From contig CACVCF010000035.1 in NCBI GenBank assembly GCA_902729415.1, positions 36,313 to 100,312 of the forward strand: DNA of 64,000 nucleotides. The letters run 5' to 3'. Below the pieces are notes generated by a model. That model searched no databases. It was not told the DNA's origin and worked only from the letters and a program-made list of their open reading frames with translations. Positions 1 through 9,717 of the stretch are shown here, piece after piece; position 1 is the first letter of the stretch, and every line of letters starts with the position of its first letter. Made by a program: the position numbers and the translations under genes. The DNA is from Terasakiella magnetica. Its GTDB lineage: Bacteria; Pseudomonadota; Alphaproteobacteria; Rhodospirillales; Magnetospirillaceae.

Positions 1-1
1 G

Positions 2-1188
2 GTGATCCTCAACACCTGCCATATCCGCGAGAAGGCGGCTGAGAAGGTGTTCTCCGAACTGGGGCGCTTGAAACGGCTGCAGGCCGCCAAGGCCGCGCAG
101 GGTTCGCGCATGATTCTGGCGGTGGCGGGCTGCGTCGCCCAGGCCGAGGGCGAGGAGATCCTGCGCCGTGCCCCCTTCGTCGATATCGTGCTGGGGCCGC
201 AGACCTATCACCGTTTGCCCGAGATGGTGGCCCAGGCCGCCCGCGCCGGCGGCGCCGTGCTCGACACCGAATTTCCGCCCGAGCCCAAATTCGATTTCCT
301 GCCCGACGCCCGCGCCGAGGGCAGCAGCGCCTTCTTGTCGGTACAAGAGGGTTGCGACAAGTTCTGCACCTTCTGCGTCGTACCCTATACCCGCGGCGCC
401 GAATATTCGCGTCCGGCGGCGGCGGTGCTGGCCGAGGCCACCCGGCTGGCCGAACAGGGAGTGTGCGAACTCACTTTGCTGGGCCAGAACGTCAATGGCT
501 GGCATGGAGGCGAGGGCTGGGGTCTGGGCCGTTTGATCCGCGCCATCGCCAGGATCGACGGCATCGAACGCATCCGCTACACCACGTCGCATCCCCGCGA
601 TATGCAAGACGACCTCATCGCCGCCCACGCCGAATTGCCGGAACTGATGCCCTTCCTGCATCTGCCGGTGCAATCGGGCTCGGACCGCATCTTGTCGGCC
701 ATGAACCGGGGCCACGACCGCGAAGCCTATATCCGGCTGGCCCAACGCTTGAAGGCGGCCCAACCCGATCTGGCGCTGTCGTCGGACTTCATCGTCGGCT
801 TCCCCGGTGAGACCGATGCCGATTTTGCCGATTCCCTGGCGCTGGTGCGCGAGGTCGGCTTTGTCCAGACCTATTCCTTCAAGTACAGCCCCCGCCCCGG
901 CACCCCCGCCGCCGCCATGGAGCGTCAGGTACCTGAACCGGTCAAGGAAGCCCGTTTGGCCGAGTTGCAGACCCTGCTGTTGGAACAGACCAATGTCTTT
1001 AACCGCTCGTGCATTGGGCGCGAGATGCGGGTGCTGCTGGACCGGACCGGCCGCCATGCCGGACAGGTGCTGGGCCGTTCGCCCTATATGCAGCCGGTTC
1101 ACGTCAAGGCCGCCGCCCATCTGATCGGGCAGGTGGTGCCGATCCGCATCACCGCGCTCCACCCCAATTCCCTGGAAGGAGTGCCGGT

Positions 1189-1192
<4 letters not shown>
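2..1192 (+). CDS. miaB: tRNA-2-methylthio-N6-dimethylallyladenosine synthase MiaB, 5' end outside window
   Basis: Radical-SAM methylthiotransferase that adds the 2-methylthio group to i6A37 of tRNAs, using two 4Fe-4S clusters. The visible 396 residues begin inside the N-terminal UPF0004 domain ([11 protein letters not shown], whose Cys is an auxiliary cluster ligand; the first ligand lies upstream). The radical-SAM motif [15 protein letters not shown] follows near residue 118, then [10 protein letters not shown], and a C-terminal TRAM domain ends the protein. The family is usually about 440-460 residues, so some 50 N-terminal residues are missing because of the window edge. The apparent GTG at position 2 is not the true start. 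It is the first gene of miaB-phoH-ybeY-corC-lnt and overlaps phoH by 4 bp. Confidence 0.96.
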
Positions 1193-2168
<976 letters not shown>

Positions 2169-2172
<4 letters not shown>

Positions 2173-2687
2173 CCCCCGATATCGCCGTCACCATCGAATC
2201 CGCCGCCTGGACCGAGGCCCTGCCCGATGCCGAGCAGCGCTGCGGCCGCCTTGCCGCCATCGCCCTGGGTGCGGTTGATGATCTGCCCGAAGGCGTGGTC
2301 GAGCTGTCCATTGTCCTGGCCGACGACCGGACCGTGCAAGGTCTCAACCGCGACTGGCGGGGCAAGGACGCGCCCACCAACGTTTTATCCTTCGCCACCC
2401 TTGATGACGAGGACGCCCCCATCGTTCCCGACGCACCGCTGTTACTGGGCGATGTCATCTTGGCCTTCGAGACCTGTGCCGCCGAGGCCAAGGCCCAGAA
2501 CAAGCCGCTGGCGGATCATTTCAGCCATCTGGTGGTCCATGGCGTGCTGCATCTGCTGGGCTTCGATCATGAAAACGATGACGAGGCCGAGGAGATGGAG
2601 GCTCTGGAAACCACCCTTCTGGCGGCCTTGGGTATCGCCGACCCTTACGCTCCCGATGGCGGCCTTGGAGGACAAGACGGGCCATGA
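2169..2687 (+). CDS. ybeY: Endoribonuclease YbeY (16S rRNA 3' maturation and ribosome quality control)
   Basis: Single-strand-specific metallo-endoribonuclease of 172 residues, acting in 16S rRNA processing and ribosome quality control. The family zinc motif H-x3-H-x5-H is visible as HGVLHLLGFDH with His124, His128 and His134. The conserved segment NRDWRGKDAPTNVLSF lies near residues 58-73. The gene overlaps phoH upstream and the CBS-domain gene downstream, each by ATGA, the usual alphaproteobacterial order. Confidence 0.96.
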
Positions 2688-3577
2688 CCGACCCTGGCAG
2701 TAGTCAGCCTCGTGAAGACTCGCTGATCCACACCGTCCGCAGCTGGCTGAAGCTGCGGCGGCGGCCGCGCGGTGGAGACAGTGTCCGCGAGGCCCTGGAA
2801 GAGCTGATCGAGGAGCGCGACGATTCCGAGATCACCATCGACGACCATGAGCGTCAGCTGCTCGGCAACATCTTGCATCTGCGCCATGTCAGCGCCTATG
2901 ACGTCATGGTGCCCCGCGTCGATATCATCGCAGTGGAATCCAAGACCGGCCTGACCGATCTCATCACCTTGTTCATCGAATGCGGCCATTCCCGTCTGCC
3001 GGTCTACCGCCGCACCTTGGACGACGTCATCGGTATGGTCCACATCAAGGATCTGCTGGAGGTTCTCGGCCAGGGCAAACCCTTCAATCTGCCGCGTATG
3101 GTGCGCCGGGTCCAGTTCGTGGCGCCCAGCATGCGGGTTACCGACCTGCTGCTGGAGATGCGCTTGAAGCGCGCTCATCTGGCGCTGGTGGTGGATGAAT
3201 ACGGCGGTATCGATGGTCTGGTGACCATCGAGGATCTGGTCGAGCAGATTGTCGGTGAAATCGAGGACGAGCATGACCACGATGACGAACCCGATCTGGT
3301 CGAGCTGGAGAATGGCGTGATCGAGGCCGATGGCCGCACCCCCATCGCCGAATTCGAGGAAAGGATCGGCAATGTCCTGACCGAGGAAGAGCGGGAAGAG
3401 GTCGAGACCGTGGCCGGTCTGGTGTCGTTCGTGGCCGGGCGGGTTCCCAGCCGCGGCGAGTTGATCACCCACTCTACCGGACTGGAATTCGAGGTCATCG
3501 ACGCCGACCCCCGTCGGGTCAAGCGGGTGCGGGTCAAGCGTACCGACGACGCCTTGGGCGTGGGCGGCACCGATTGA
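2684..3577 (+). CDS. CorC/HlyC-family CBS domain protein
   Basis: Soluble 297-residue protein of the CorC/TlyC type: two CBS domains (roughly residues 70-190, starting at HVSAYDVMVPRVDI and containing SRLPVYRRTLDDVIGMVH), then a C-terminal CorC_HlyC transporter-associated domain with EADGRTPIAEFEERIG. No membrane-spanning DUF21 domain is present, so this is the short cytosolic form that is co-transcribed with ybeY and lnt in many proteobacteria. A role in magnesium or cobalt efflux is known for Salmonella CorC but is not established for this form. It overlaps ybeY (ATGA) and lnt (TTGA). Confidence 0.9.
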   Translation: MTDPGSSQPREDSLIHTVRSWLKLRRRPRGGDSVREALEELIEERDDSEITIDDHERQLLGNILHLRHVSAYDVMVPRVDIIAVESKTGLTDLITLFIECGHSRLPVYRRTLDDVIGMVHIKDLLEVLGQGKPFNLPRMVRRVQFVAPSMRVTDLLLEMRLKRAHLALVVDEYGGIDGLVTIEDLVEQIVGEIEDEHDHDDEPDLVELENGVIEADGRTPIAEFEERIGNVLTEEEREEVETVAGLVSFVAGRVPSRGELITHSTGLEFEVIDADPRRVKRVRVKRTDDALGVGGTD

Positions 3578-5136
3578 GCCGTCTTTCCGCCCTGATCGCG
3601 CGCCTTCAGTCTTTGACCGGCTGGCGTCGCCGTTTTACCTTGCTGTTGGCGGGGGCCCTGGCGGCCCTGGCTTTGCCGCCGCTGCATGTGCTGCCGGTGC
3701 TGCTGCTCTGCTTTCCGGTCCTGGTGTGGGTCTGGGATGCCAGCCCCAGCCGTAGGGCTGCCTTTGGCGCCGGATGGTGGTTTTCCGCCGGATGGTTTTC
3801 CGCCGGTCTGTACTGGATTTCCCACGCGCTGCTGACCGATCCCGTCAAGTTCGGCTGGATGATCCCCTTTGCCATCTTCGGCCTGTCGGGTCTGTTGGCG
3901 GCTTTCGTCGGCCTGGCCACCCTGGTGGTGCATCTGTCGAAGGTCCGGGGCACTGGACGGGTGGTGCTGCTGGCCGTGGCCTGGACTATTTCGGAATGGC
4001 TGCGGTCATGGGTGATGACCGGCTTTCCCTGGAACCCGCTGGGCTCGGTCTGGGATATCAGCCTGGCGGTGTCACAATTCGGCGCCTTCGGCGGGATCTG
4101 GGGCCTCAGCCTGCTGACCGCTATGATGGTCATGGCCCCCGCCGTGCTGCCGGAGACGGGCGGTGTCAAGCGCGTGCTCGCCCTCAGCCTTGGCCTGCCG
4201 CTGGTTCTGGCGCTGGGGGGAAGTCTGCGCATGGCGCAGATTCCCGCCGAGTCCTTCGTTCCCGGCATCAAGCTGCGCCTGGTGCAAGCGGTGGTGGCTC
4301 AAAGCAATAAGTGGCGCGATGACCTGCGCGAGACCAATCTGCGCGAGCATATCAGGTTGTCGCGCTCGGAGGGGTTCGAAAGCATTACCACCGTGGTGTG
4401 GCCTGAAACCGCCGTTTCCTATGTCCTAGACCTCGATATCGTCCACCGTGAGGCCGCCGCCGCCGCCGCGCCGCTGAACGGCATGCTGCTGACCGGGGTT
4501 CCCCGCATGACGCCACGGGGAATCGAGCCCTTTCAGGTGTGGAACAGCCTGATGGCTGTCACCGCTGATGCCCAGGTGGTGGCAACCTATGACAAGGCTC
4601 ATCTGGTGCCTTTTGGTGAATACGTACCCCTGCGGGCCATCCTGCCCATCGCCAAGATTACCCATGGCGGCACTGATTTCTCTGCCGGGCCGGGACCGCA
4701 AACCCTGACGGTCGCCGGTTTGCCGCCTTTTTCCACCATGATCTGTTACGAGGCCATCTTTCCTCATGCGGTGGTGGCCCCCGGCCAGCCACGGCCGCAA
4801 TGGCTGTTGAACATCACCAATGACGGTTGGTTCGGCATCTCGTCCGGCCCCTATCAGCATCTGGCGGCATCGCGCATGCGCGCCATCGAGGAAGGCCTGC
4901 CGCTGGTGCGGGCGGCCAATACCGGCATCTCGGTGGTGCTTGATCCCTATGGCCGTGAAATCGCCCGCCTGGGCCTGGGCGACAGGGGAATTATCGATTC
5001 TCCGCTGCCTCGGGCCGGGGCCGCCACACCTTACAGCACTTGGGGAAACCTTATTCCCGCCACCATGGGATTGGCGCTGGTCCTTGCGGTTTTTTTCCTG
5101 CGTCGCTTGACACCTGACCCTGCGATCCATACCTAA
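3574..5136 (+). CDS. lnt: Apolipoprotein N-acyltransferase
   Basis: Inner-membrane enzyme of 520 residues that N-acylates the N-terminal diacylglyceryl-cysteine of lipoproteins. About six hydrophobic N-terminal segments precede a periplasmic nitrilase-like domain. The catalytic triad is visible as Glu278 (VWPETAVS), Lys341 (YDKAHLVPFGEYVPLR) and Cys391 (MICYEAIFP), and a final membrane segment sits near the C-terminus. The start is TTG, chosen because it overlaps the preceding stop codon and gives the expected family length. It ends the operon; an XRE regulator with its own promoter follows. Likely client lipoproteins in this window are encoded at 24648, 38289 and 55828. Confidence 0.95.
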   Translation: MSRLSALIARLQSLTGWRRRFTLLLAGALAALALPPLHVLPVLLLCFPVLVWVWDASPSRRAAFGAGWWFSAGWFSAGLYWISHALLTDPVKFGWMIPFAIFGLSGLLAAFVGLATLVVHLSKVRGTGRVVLLAVAWTISEWLRSWVMTGFPWNPLGSVWDISLAVSQFGAFGGIWGLSLLTAMMVMAPAVLPETGGVKRVLALSLGLPLVLALGGSLRMAQIPAESFVPGIKLRLVQAVVAQSNKWRDDLRETNLREHIRLSRSEGFESITTVVWPETAVSYVLDLDIVHREAAAAAAPLNGMLLTGVPRMTPRGIEPFQVWNSLMAVTADAQVVATYDKAHLVPFGEYVPLRAILPIAKITHGGTDFSAGPGPQTLTVAGLPPFSTMICYEAIFPHAVVAPGQPRPQWLLNITNDGWFGISSGPYQHLAASRMRAIEEGLPLVRAANTGISVVLDPYGREIARLGLGDRGIIDSPLPRAGAATPYSTWGNLIPATMGLALVLAVFFLRRLTPDPAIHT

Positions 5137-5174
5137 GACATAGTCGGGCGCACAGACACCACTCGTTACACGTG

Positions 5175-5203
5175 TTGACTTGTATACACGGGACGCCTAT
5201 GGT
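5175..5203 (+). promoter_or_regulatory. Putative sigma-70 promoter of the XRE regulator with overlapping palindrome
   Basis: TTGACT (5175-5180) and TATGGT (5198-5203) are separated by exactly 17 bp, upstream of the ATG at 5262. The 8-bp palindrome ACACGTGT (5168-5175) touches the -35 box and GTATAC (5182-5187) lies in the spacer, so repressor binding, perhaps by the encoded XRE protein, is possible. Seen by eye only; the start site is untested. Confidence 0.45.
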
Positions 5204-5261
5204 GCCGTCACAACTCTCGGTGATTGTTGCGCGCCTCAACCGATACTTTTCGGAAGCTGCC

Positions 5262-5750
5262 ATGGGTCAAATAAACAAAACCGTAAAAATTCAGCCAACT
5301 CGGCGCGGGCGCTTGCCTTCGGGGCAGCCCAATCCGGTGGATGTCCATGTCGGGTCCCGTATCCGGCTGCGACGGACCTTGATGGGTATGAGTCAGGAAA
5401 CGCTGGGCGAGGCCATCGGGCTGACTTTTCAGCAGGTACAGAAATACGAACGTGGCGCCAACCGCGTCGGTGCCAGCCGTCTGTACGACCTCAGCCGGGT
5501 GCAGGACGTGCCGGTTTCCTTCTTCTTCGATGACATGCCCGACGATGTTCAGAAACTAAGCCCAGTGGGCATTTTGCGTGGCGCGACCGGACTGGCGGAT
5601 GAGCCCGGCATTTTCGAGATTGATCCCCTGGCCAAGCGGGAAACCCTGGAATTGGTGCGGGCCTATTACGCCATCACCGACCCCCAGATCCGCAAACGAG
5701 TCTACGAATTGGCCAAGGCCTTGGCCGCCAGTGACGACGACAAGAAATAG
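5262..5750 (+). CDS. XRE-family helix-turn-helix transcriptional regulator
   Basis: DNA-binding regulator of 162 residues. The HTH spans about residues 26-80 (VGSRIRLRRTLMGMSQETL, then GLTFQQVQKYERGANRVGAS), followed by a short acidic linker (FFFDDMPDD) and a helical C-terminal segment. This architecture is very common in Rhodospirillales, usually as several paralogs per genome. The ATG at 5262 was preferred over the GTG at 5172 because the latter overlaps the putative promoter and family members start close to the PNPVDVHVGSR segment. Targets are unknown; it lies between the lnt operon and a glycosyltransferase cluster. Confidence 0.88.
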   Translation: MGQINKTVKIQPTRRGRLPSGQPNPVDVHVGSRIRLRRTLMGMSQETLGEAIGLTFQQVQKYERGANRVGASRLYDLSRVQDVPVSFFFDDMPDDVQKLSPVGILRGATGLADEPGIFEIDPLAKRETLELVRAYYAITDPQIRKRVYELAKALAASDDDKK

Positions 5751-5759
5751 CGCCTTTTG

Positions 5760-5846
5760 CCCACGAGACGGAAATCTGTTAAGACCACCTTCTTCTCTGG
5801 TTCTTGCAAAGGTCCGTCATGTCCGTTCTGGTGCCCGTCTCGTGGG
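5760..5846 (+). repeat. 12-bp perfect inverted repeat enclosing the DUF6165 start codon
   Basis: CCCACGAGACGG (5760-5771) is the exact reverse complement of CCGTCTCGTGGG (5835-5846). The 63-nt loop contains the ATG at 5819 and its upstream region; the right arm lies in codons 6-9 of the gene. In the mRNA this could form a long-range stem around the ribosome entry site. Confidence 0.5.
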
Positions 5847-6205
5847 GCGAGATCATCGACAAGATCACCATTCTCGAAATAAAGGCCGAGCGCCTGACCG
5901 ACGCAGCCAAGCTGGCCAACGTCAATAAGGAGTTGGGCGAGCTGGCCGCCGTGCGCGACCGGGAATTTCCTGGCCATGCCGGGCTTGTGGTCCTGGCGGC
6001 GGAGCTGAAAGCCATCAACGAGAAATTGTGGGTGATCGAAGACGATATCCGCGATTGCGAACGCGCCAAGGATTTTGGCGCTAAGTTCATTCAGTTGGCC
6101 CGTGCCGTCTACGTTACCAATGACGAACGCGCTCAGTCCAAGCGCAAGATCAACGACCTTTTGGGCTCGGCCCTGGTCGAGGAAAAATCCTACGCACCCT
6201 ACTAA
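5819..6205 (+). CDS. DUF6165 family protein
   Basis: Protein of 128 residues starting MSVLVPVSWGEIIDKITILE, the hallmark N-terminus of DUF6165. It is charged and predicted largely helical, with heptad-like stretches from about residue 15 to 110 and no signal peptide or membrane segment. The biochemical role of the family is unknown. It lies directly upstream of three GT9 glycosyltransferases (19-nt gap to the first), so a role in the same surface-glycan process is a reasonable inference. The ATG at 5819 was chosen over the in-frame TTG at 5804 because it gives the family N-terminus. Confidence 0.85.
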   Translation: MSVLVPVSWGEIIDKITILEIKAERLTDAAKLANVNKELGELAAVRDREFPGHAGLVVLAAELKAINEKLWVIEDDIRDCERAKDFGAKFIQLARAVYVTNDERAQSKRKINDLLGSALVEEKSYAPY

Positions 6206-6224
6206 GCGAGGGCCGAGAGGTGTT

Positions 6225-7340
6225 TTGAAGCTCCATCGTCTGATCGATTCCACCCTTAATCTGGAACGGCGGCTGTCACCCCGGCCCGGAGAACCGTCGG
6301 GGGTGCTGCTGCTGTCGGCGGGTGGGCTGGGCGATACCGTGCTGTTCTCGCTGGTGCTGCCGCGCTTTCTTGAACTGGCCCGGCCCGGCGAGACGGTAAC
6401 GGTTTTGCTGCGCTCTGATGCAGCGCGCATGAGCTTTGTGTTCCCGCCCGAGGTCACGGTGCTGAAGGTAGATTTCAGTCGCCTGCGCCACCTTGTCTAT
6501 CGCCGCCGCATCTTGACCGAGCTGTATCGCGGTCATTATCGGTTGGTGGTTTCTACCGATTATCTTCGTCATCCCGATCTGGACGAAGCCCTGGCCTTCG
6601 CCTGTGCTGCTCCCGAGACCGCAGCCATGGCGCCGCGGCCGTGGCGCAAATACGACCACCGCCTCAACACCCATCGCCGCCGCTGGTCCCGGTTGTTCGA
6701 GTCGGGTGATATGGTCCAAGATAAGGTCGTGCGCTGGTCCCGCTTCGCTGATTTCCTGACCGGCCAGCACCGCGCCGCGCCGCTGGTCCGCCTGCCTCCC
6801 GCCCGGATGCCTGCGGCACGGACCCTGCCCGCACCCACCGTGATCGTGCAGCCGTTTTCGGCGGTGAAGAAGAAGCAAAGCCCACCCGAACTTTACTCCC
6901 GCATCTTCGCCTCCCTGCCGCAAGGCTGGCAGGTGCGGATCGCCGGTCATCCCTCCGACCTCGATAAGAATCCCGAATTCCGGCCGTTGTTGGACCTGCC
7001 GGGGGTATCATTCGAGCCCGCGCCCTTTGCCGAATTGGCCGGGATCTTGCGCGGCGCCGCCTTGGTGATTTCGGTCGATACCGCCTGCATGCATCTGGCC
7101 GCCGCCCTGGGGGTACCCACCCTTTGTCTGGCGTCCGCCGCCTATGTTGGCGAGATTGTGCCCTATGCGCCGGAGATTACGCCGCCCAACCTCCATTTCC
7201 TGTGGCAGCCGATGGAATGCGCCGGATGCCTGGGGGATTGCAGCCAGCCGCTGGTGGGTGGAATGTATCTGTGCGTGGCGGCTCTCGACTCGGAGGTGAT
7301 TTTGGCGGAGATTCAGAAAATCACGGAGGGAAGCCCATGA
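6225..7340 (+). CDS. Glycosyltransferase family 9 protein (heptosyltransferase-like), copy 1
   Basis: GT-B fold transferase of 371 residues related to ADP-heptose:LPS heptosyltransferases. The N-terminal loop SAGGLGDTVLFS (near residue 27) is the family's acceptor-side glycine loop; the donor-side region VSVDTACMHLAAALGVPTLCL sits in the C-terminal half. The end carries MECAGCLGDC plus a later Cys in MYLCVAALD, a four-Cys pattern shared with the next two genes. The TTG at 6225 is the only plausible start after the DUF6165 stop and has GAGAGG upstream. It overlaps the next gene by ATGA. The sugar donor and acceptor cannot be read from sequence. Confidence 0.85.
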   Translation: MKLHRLIDSTLNLERRLSPRPGEPSGVLLLSAGGLGDTVLFSLVLPRFLELARPGETVTVLLRSDAARMSFVFPPEVTVLKVDFSRLRHLVYRRRILTELYRGHYRLVVSTDYLRHPDLDEALAFACAAPETAAMAPRPWRKYDHRLNTHRRRWSRLFESGDMVQDKVVRWSRFADFLTGQHRAAPLVRLPPARMPAARTLPAPTVIVQPFSAVKKKQSPPELYSRIFASLPQGWQVRIAGHPSDLDKNPEFRPLLDLPGVSFEPAPFAELAGILRGAALVISVDTACMHLAAALGVPTLCLASAAYVGEIVPYAPEITPPNLHFLWQPMECAGCLGDCSQPLVGGMYLCVAALDSEVILAEIQKITEGSP

Positions 7341-8458
7341 GCATTGCGAGTCTGCTTGATCCCGTCCTGAATCTGGTCCTGCGCTATAAAAGCCGCCGCA
7401 AGCGCGCCGAGGGCGTGCTGCTGGTCAGCTCACGCGGGCCCGCCGAAATGGTTTTTCTGTCGGCGGTGCTGTCACGCTTCATGCGTCTGGCCAAGATGGA
7501 TGAAAGCGTCACCTTGTTATGCCGCCCGGATTCGGCGGGCATGGCGTTTTTGTTTCCGCGTCTGCTTAAGGTCAAGCGAGTGGACTTCCGCCGTCTGGAC
7601 GAGCTGGAATACCGCTGGAACACCTTCATTGATCTGCATGCGCAGCATTACCGTATGGTGGTGTCGCTGGATTTCGTGCGCGAAACCGAGCAGGACGAAG
7701 CCCTGATTCTGGCCAGCGACCCCATGGAAACCGCGGGCATGATGCCGCCCAAGACCAAGAAAACCTACGAGAAGCGGCTGGAGGAAAGCGAGAAAATCTT
7801 TGATTTCTTGTTCGATTCCGGGCCGCTGCGCCAGGATAAGATCCTGCGCTGGTCGCATTTCGCCGATGCGGTGCTGGACGACCGCCAATTGCCGCAACTG
7901 GCGCTACTGCCCGACAGCCAGTTGCCCCCGGCCGAGCCCCTGCCCGCCGAGACGGTGGTGCTGCTCCCCTTCTCGGGGGTCAAGGGCCGCCAGCTTCCCA
8001 TCGAGATGTGGCGGCTGATGGTGGAGTGCTTTCCCAAGACCTGGAATATCCTGGTTGCCGGTCATCGCAATGACTTTGACCGTAATCCCGATTACGCCAC
8101 CTTGTTGTCGCTGCCCAATGTCCGGGCCGAGACCTCGGGCTTTGAACGTCTGGCCTCGATCCTGATGGGCTCGAAGCTGGCCATTGGTGTCGATACTGCC
8201 GGCCTGCATCTGGCGGTGCTGCTGGGCGCTCCCACCCTGTGTCTGGCGTCTGCCGCCTATGTCGGCGCCGGCGTGCCCTATGACGAGCGGGTGGTGCCCA
8301 GCAATGTTCGCTTTGTCTACGTGCCGATGGAGTGCCAGGGCTGCATGGGCCGATGCAAATTTCCGCCGATCGACGGCATGTTTCCCTGCGTCGCCGAGAT
8401 CGATACCGATCAGGTTCTTGCCACCATCCGCGAATCCGTGGCGCGGGGCGTTTTCTGA
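7337..8458 (+). CDS. Glycosyltransferase family 9 protein, copy 2, with altered glycine loop
   Basis: Paralog of 373 residues clearly related to the upstream gene along its length (shared features include VKRVDF, DEAL, the QDKILRWSHFAD region, VLLPFSGVKGRQ and GVDTAGLHLAVLLGAPTLCLA). The glycine loop that reads GGLGDTV in copy 1 is RGPAEMV here, so the Gly-Asp of the family motif is missing. The C-terminal Cys pattern MECQGCMGRC plus FPCVAEID is kept, arguing that the protein is still under selection rather than a pseudogene. Start ATG at 7337 overlaps the previous stop codon; copy 3 follows after 2 nt. It may be a non-catalytic partner or use another acceptor. Confidence 0.82.
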   Translation: MSIASLLDPVLNLVLRYKSRRKRAEGVLLVSSRGPAEMVFLSAVLSRFMRLAKMDESVTLLCRPDSAGMAFLFPRLLKVKRVDFRRLDELEYRWNTFIDLHAQHYRMVVSLDFVRETEQDEALILASDPMETAGMMPPKTKKTYEKRLEESEKIFDFLFDSGPLRQDKILRWSHFADAVLDDRQLPQLALLPDSQLPPAEPLPAETVVLLPFSGVKGRQLPIEMWRLMVECFPKTWNILVAGHRNDFDRNPDYATLLSLPNVRAETSGFERLASILMGSKLAIGVDTAGLHLAVLLGAPTLCLASAAYVGAGVPYDERVVPSNVRFVYVPMECQGCMGRCKFPPIDGMFPCVAEIDTDQVLATIRESVARGVF

Positions 8459-8460
8459 CA

Positions 8461-9606
8461 ATGTTGAACCGGCTGTTCCCGCGTGGCATGCGCCGCCGCT
8501 GGTGGATGTTTCGCCCCATCGACGCCCTGGTGGCGCTGTGGCCCGGCCCCAAGACCCGCCACGGCGTGCTGGTGGTGCGTATGGACGGCATCGGCGACAT
8601 GGTGATGGCCCGCGCCGCGCTGGAGCATTATCCCGACGCCTTCGGGGTGGCAAAATCGGATATCACCATTCTGGGCTGCCATTCCTGGAAGGCCTTGGCG
8701 GCGGAGGTGTTTCCCGGTTTCTCCGTCATCACCATCGACGAGCACGCCTTCGAGAAAAAGTGGCTCTATCGCCTGAAGATCGCGCTGATGGTTCGGCGCC
8801 GCGGCTTCAAGGTGGCGGTGTGCGACATGTTCATGCGCAAGACCCTGACCGCCGACACCCTGGTCTGGGCCAGCCGGGCGCCCGAACGCATCGTCTGCAC
8901 CCCCTTCATCACCGATCGCACCCGGGCGGAATATGCCTGGTATCTCGCCAAGGCCACCCGGGTCATCGACACCGGCCCCTACCCCACCCACGAGGGTTTG
9001 CGCCACTTCACCTTTCTGCAAGCCCTGACCGGGATGCGAAAGCCGCCCGAGATTCCCGCCATTCCCTGGACCGGGGCCAAACCGGCATTGCCCGATGGGG
9101 CGCCTTACGTGGTGATGAATTTCGGCTCCAACGAACCGGGGCGGCGCTGGCCCTTCGCCCAATTCATTGACGTAGCGAAACGATGCCTTGGGGCCGGGCT
9201 GCGGGTGGTGTTTGTCGGGGCCGCCCAGGAAGCCTTCGCCAAGCCGGTTCTGGCCGGGCTGAGCCATCCCGGCGTGATTGATACCATCGGCCTTTTGAAA
9301 TTGCCGCAATTGGTGGACGTTCTTAAACACGCCGCCTGTGTGGTCAGCAACGACACCGGCCCCGGCCATCTCGCCATCGGGGTGGGGGCACCCACCGTGC
9401 TGCTGGCGGGTGGCGGCCATTTCGGATGCTTCGTGCCTTATCCCGAGCGGATCCGCCCACCCAAGGCGGTATTTCTCAACGCCCCCATGGATTGCTATCA
9501 TTGCCTGTGGCGCTGTCCCAAGCGGGACTCCGATCAAGAGGCCTTTCCTTGCGTCGCCGCCATTACCCCCGATGCGGTCTGGCAGGCGGTGCAGGGGCTG
9601 GTCTAG
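8461..9606 (+). CDS. Glycosyltransferase family 9 protein, copy 3
   Basis: GT9 protein of 381 residues with an intact N-terminal loop (VRMDGIGDMVMARAAL, near residue 40) and donor-site region VSNDTGPGHLAIGVGAPTVLL. The NFGSNEPGRRWP segment after the first domain matches the usual heptosyltransferase hinge. It ends with MDCYHCLWRC and FPCVAAITPD, the same four-Cys pattern as its neighbours. It is more divergent from copies 1 and 2 than they are from each other. Last gene of the DUF6165-GT9 run; it probably acts on LPS core or O-chain sugars, by analogy only. Confidence 0.87.
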   Translation: MLNRLFPRGMRRRWWMFRPIDALVALWPGPKTRHGVLVVRMDGIGDMVMARAALEHYPDAFGVAKSDITILGCHSWKALAAEVFPGFSVITIDEHAFEKKWLYRLKIALMVRRRGFKVAVCDMFMRKTLTADTLVWASRAPERIVCTPFITDRTRAEYAWYLAKATRVIDTGPYPTHEGLRHFTFLQALTGMRKPPEIPAIPWTGAKPALPDGAPYVVMNFGSNEPGRRWPFAQFIDVAKRCLGAGLRVVFVGAAQEAFAKPVLAGLSHPGVIDTIGLLKLPQLVDVLKHAACVVSNDTGPGHLAIGVGAPTVLLAGGGHFGCFVPYPERIRPPKAVFLNAPMDCYHCLWRCPKRDSDQEAFPCVAAITPDAVWQAVQGLV

Positions 9607-9628
9607 TTTTAAGGCGAATGCCAAAATT

Positions 9629-9643
9629 GCTTAAAATTTAAGC
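9629..9643. promoter_or_regulatory. 15-bp dyad between the GT9 cluster and glnD
   Basis: GCTTAAA-A-TTTAAGC, a perfect 7+7 bp dyad with a 1-bp centre, 22 nt after the GT9 stop and 75 nt before the glnD ATG. The centre is too short for a hairpin, so a protein-binding site is the better reading. No regulator is identified. Confidence 0.3.
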
Positions 9644-9717
9644 GGTTTGGCTGGCGTGGGGTGAAGCCCCCTCCTATACTTCCGATTCTCGGCCCCTCTC
9701 TTCGCGTGTGCCTCGCC

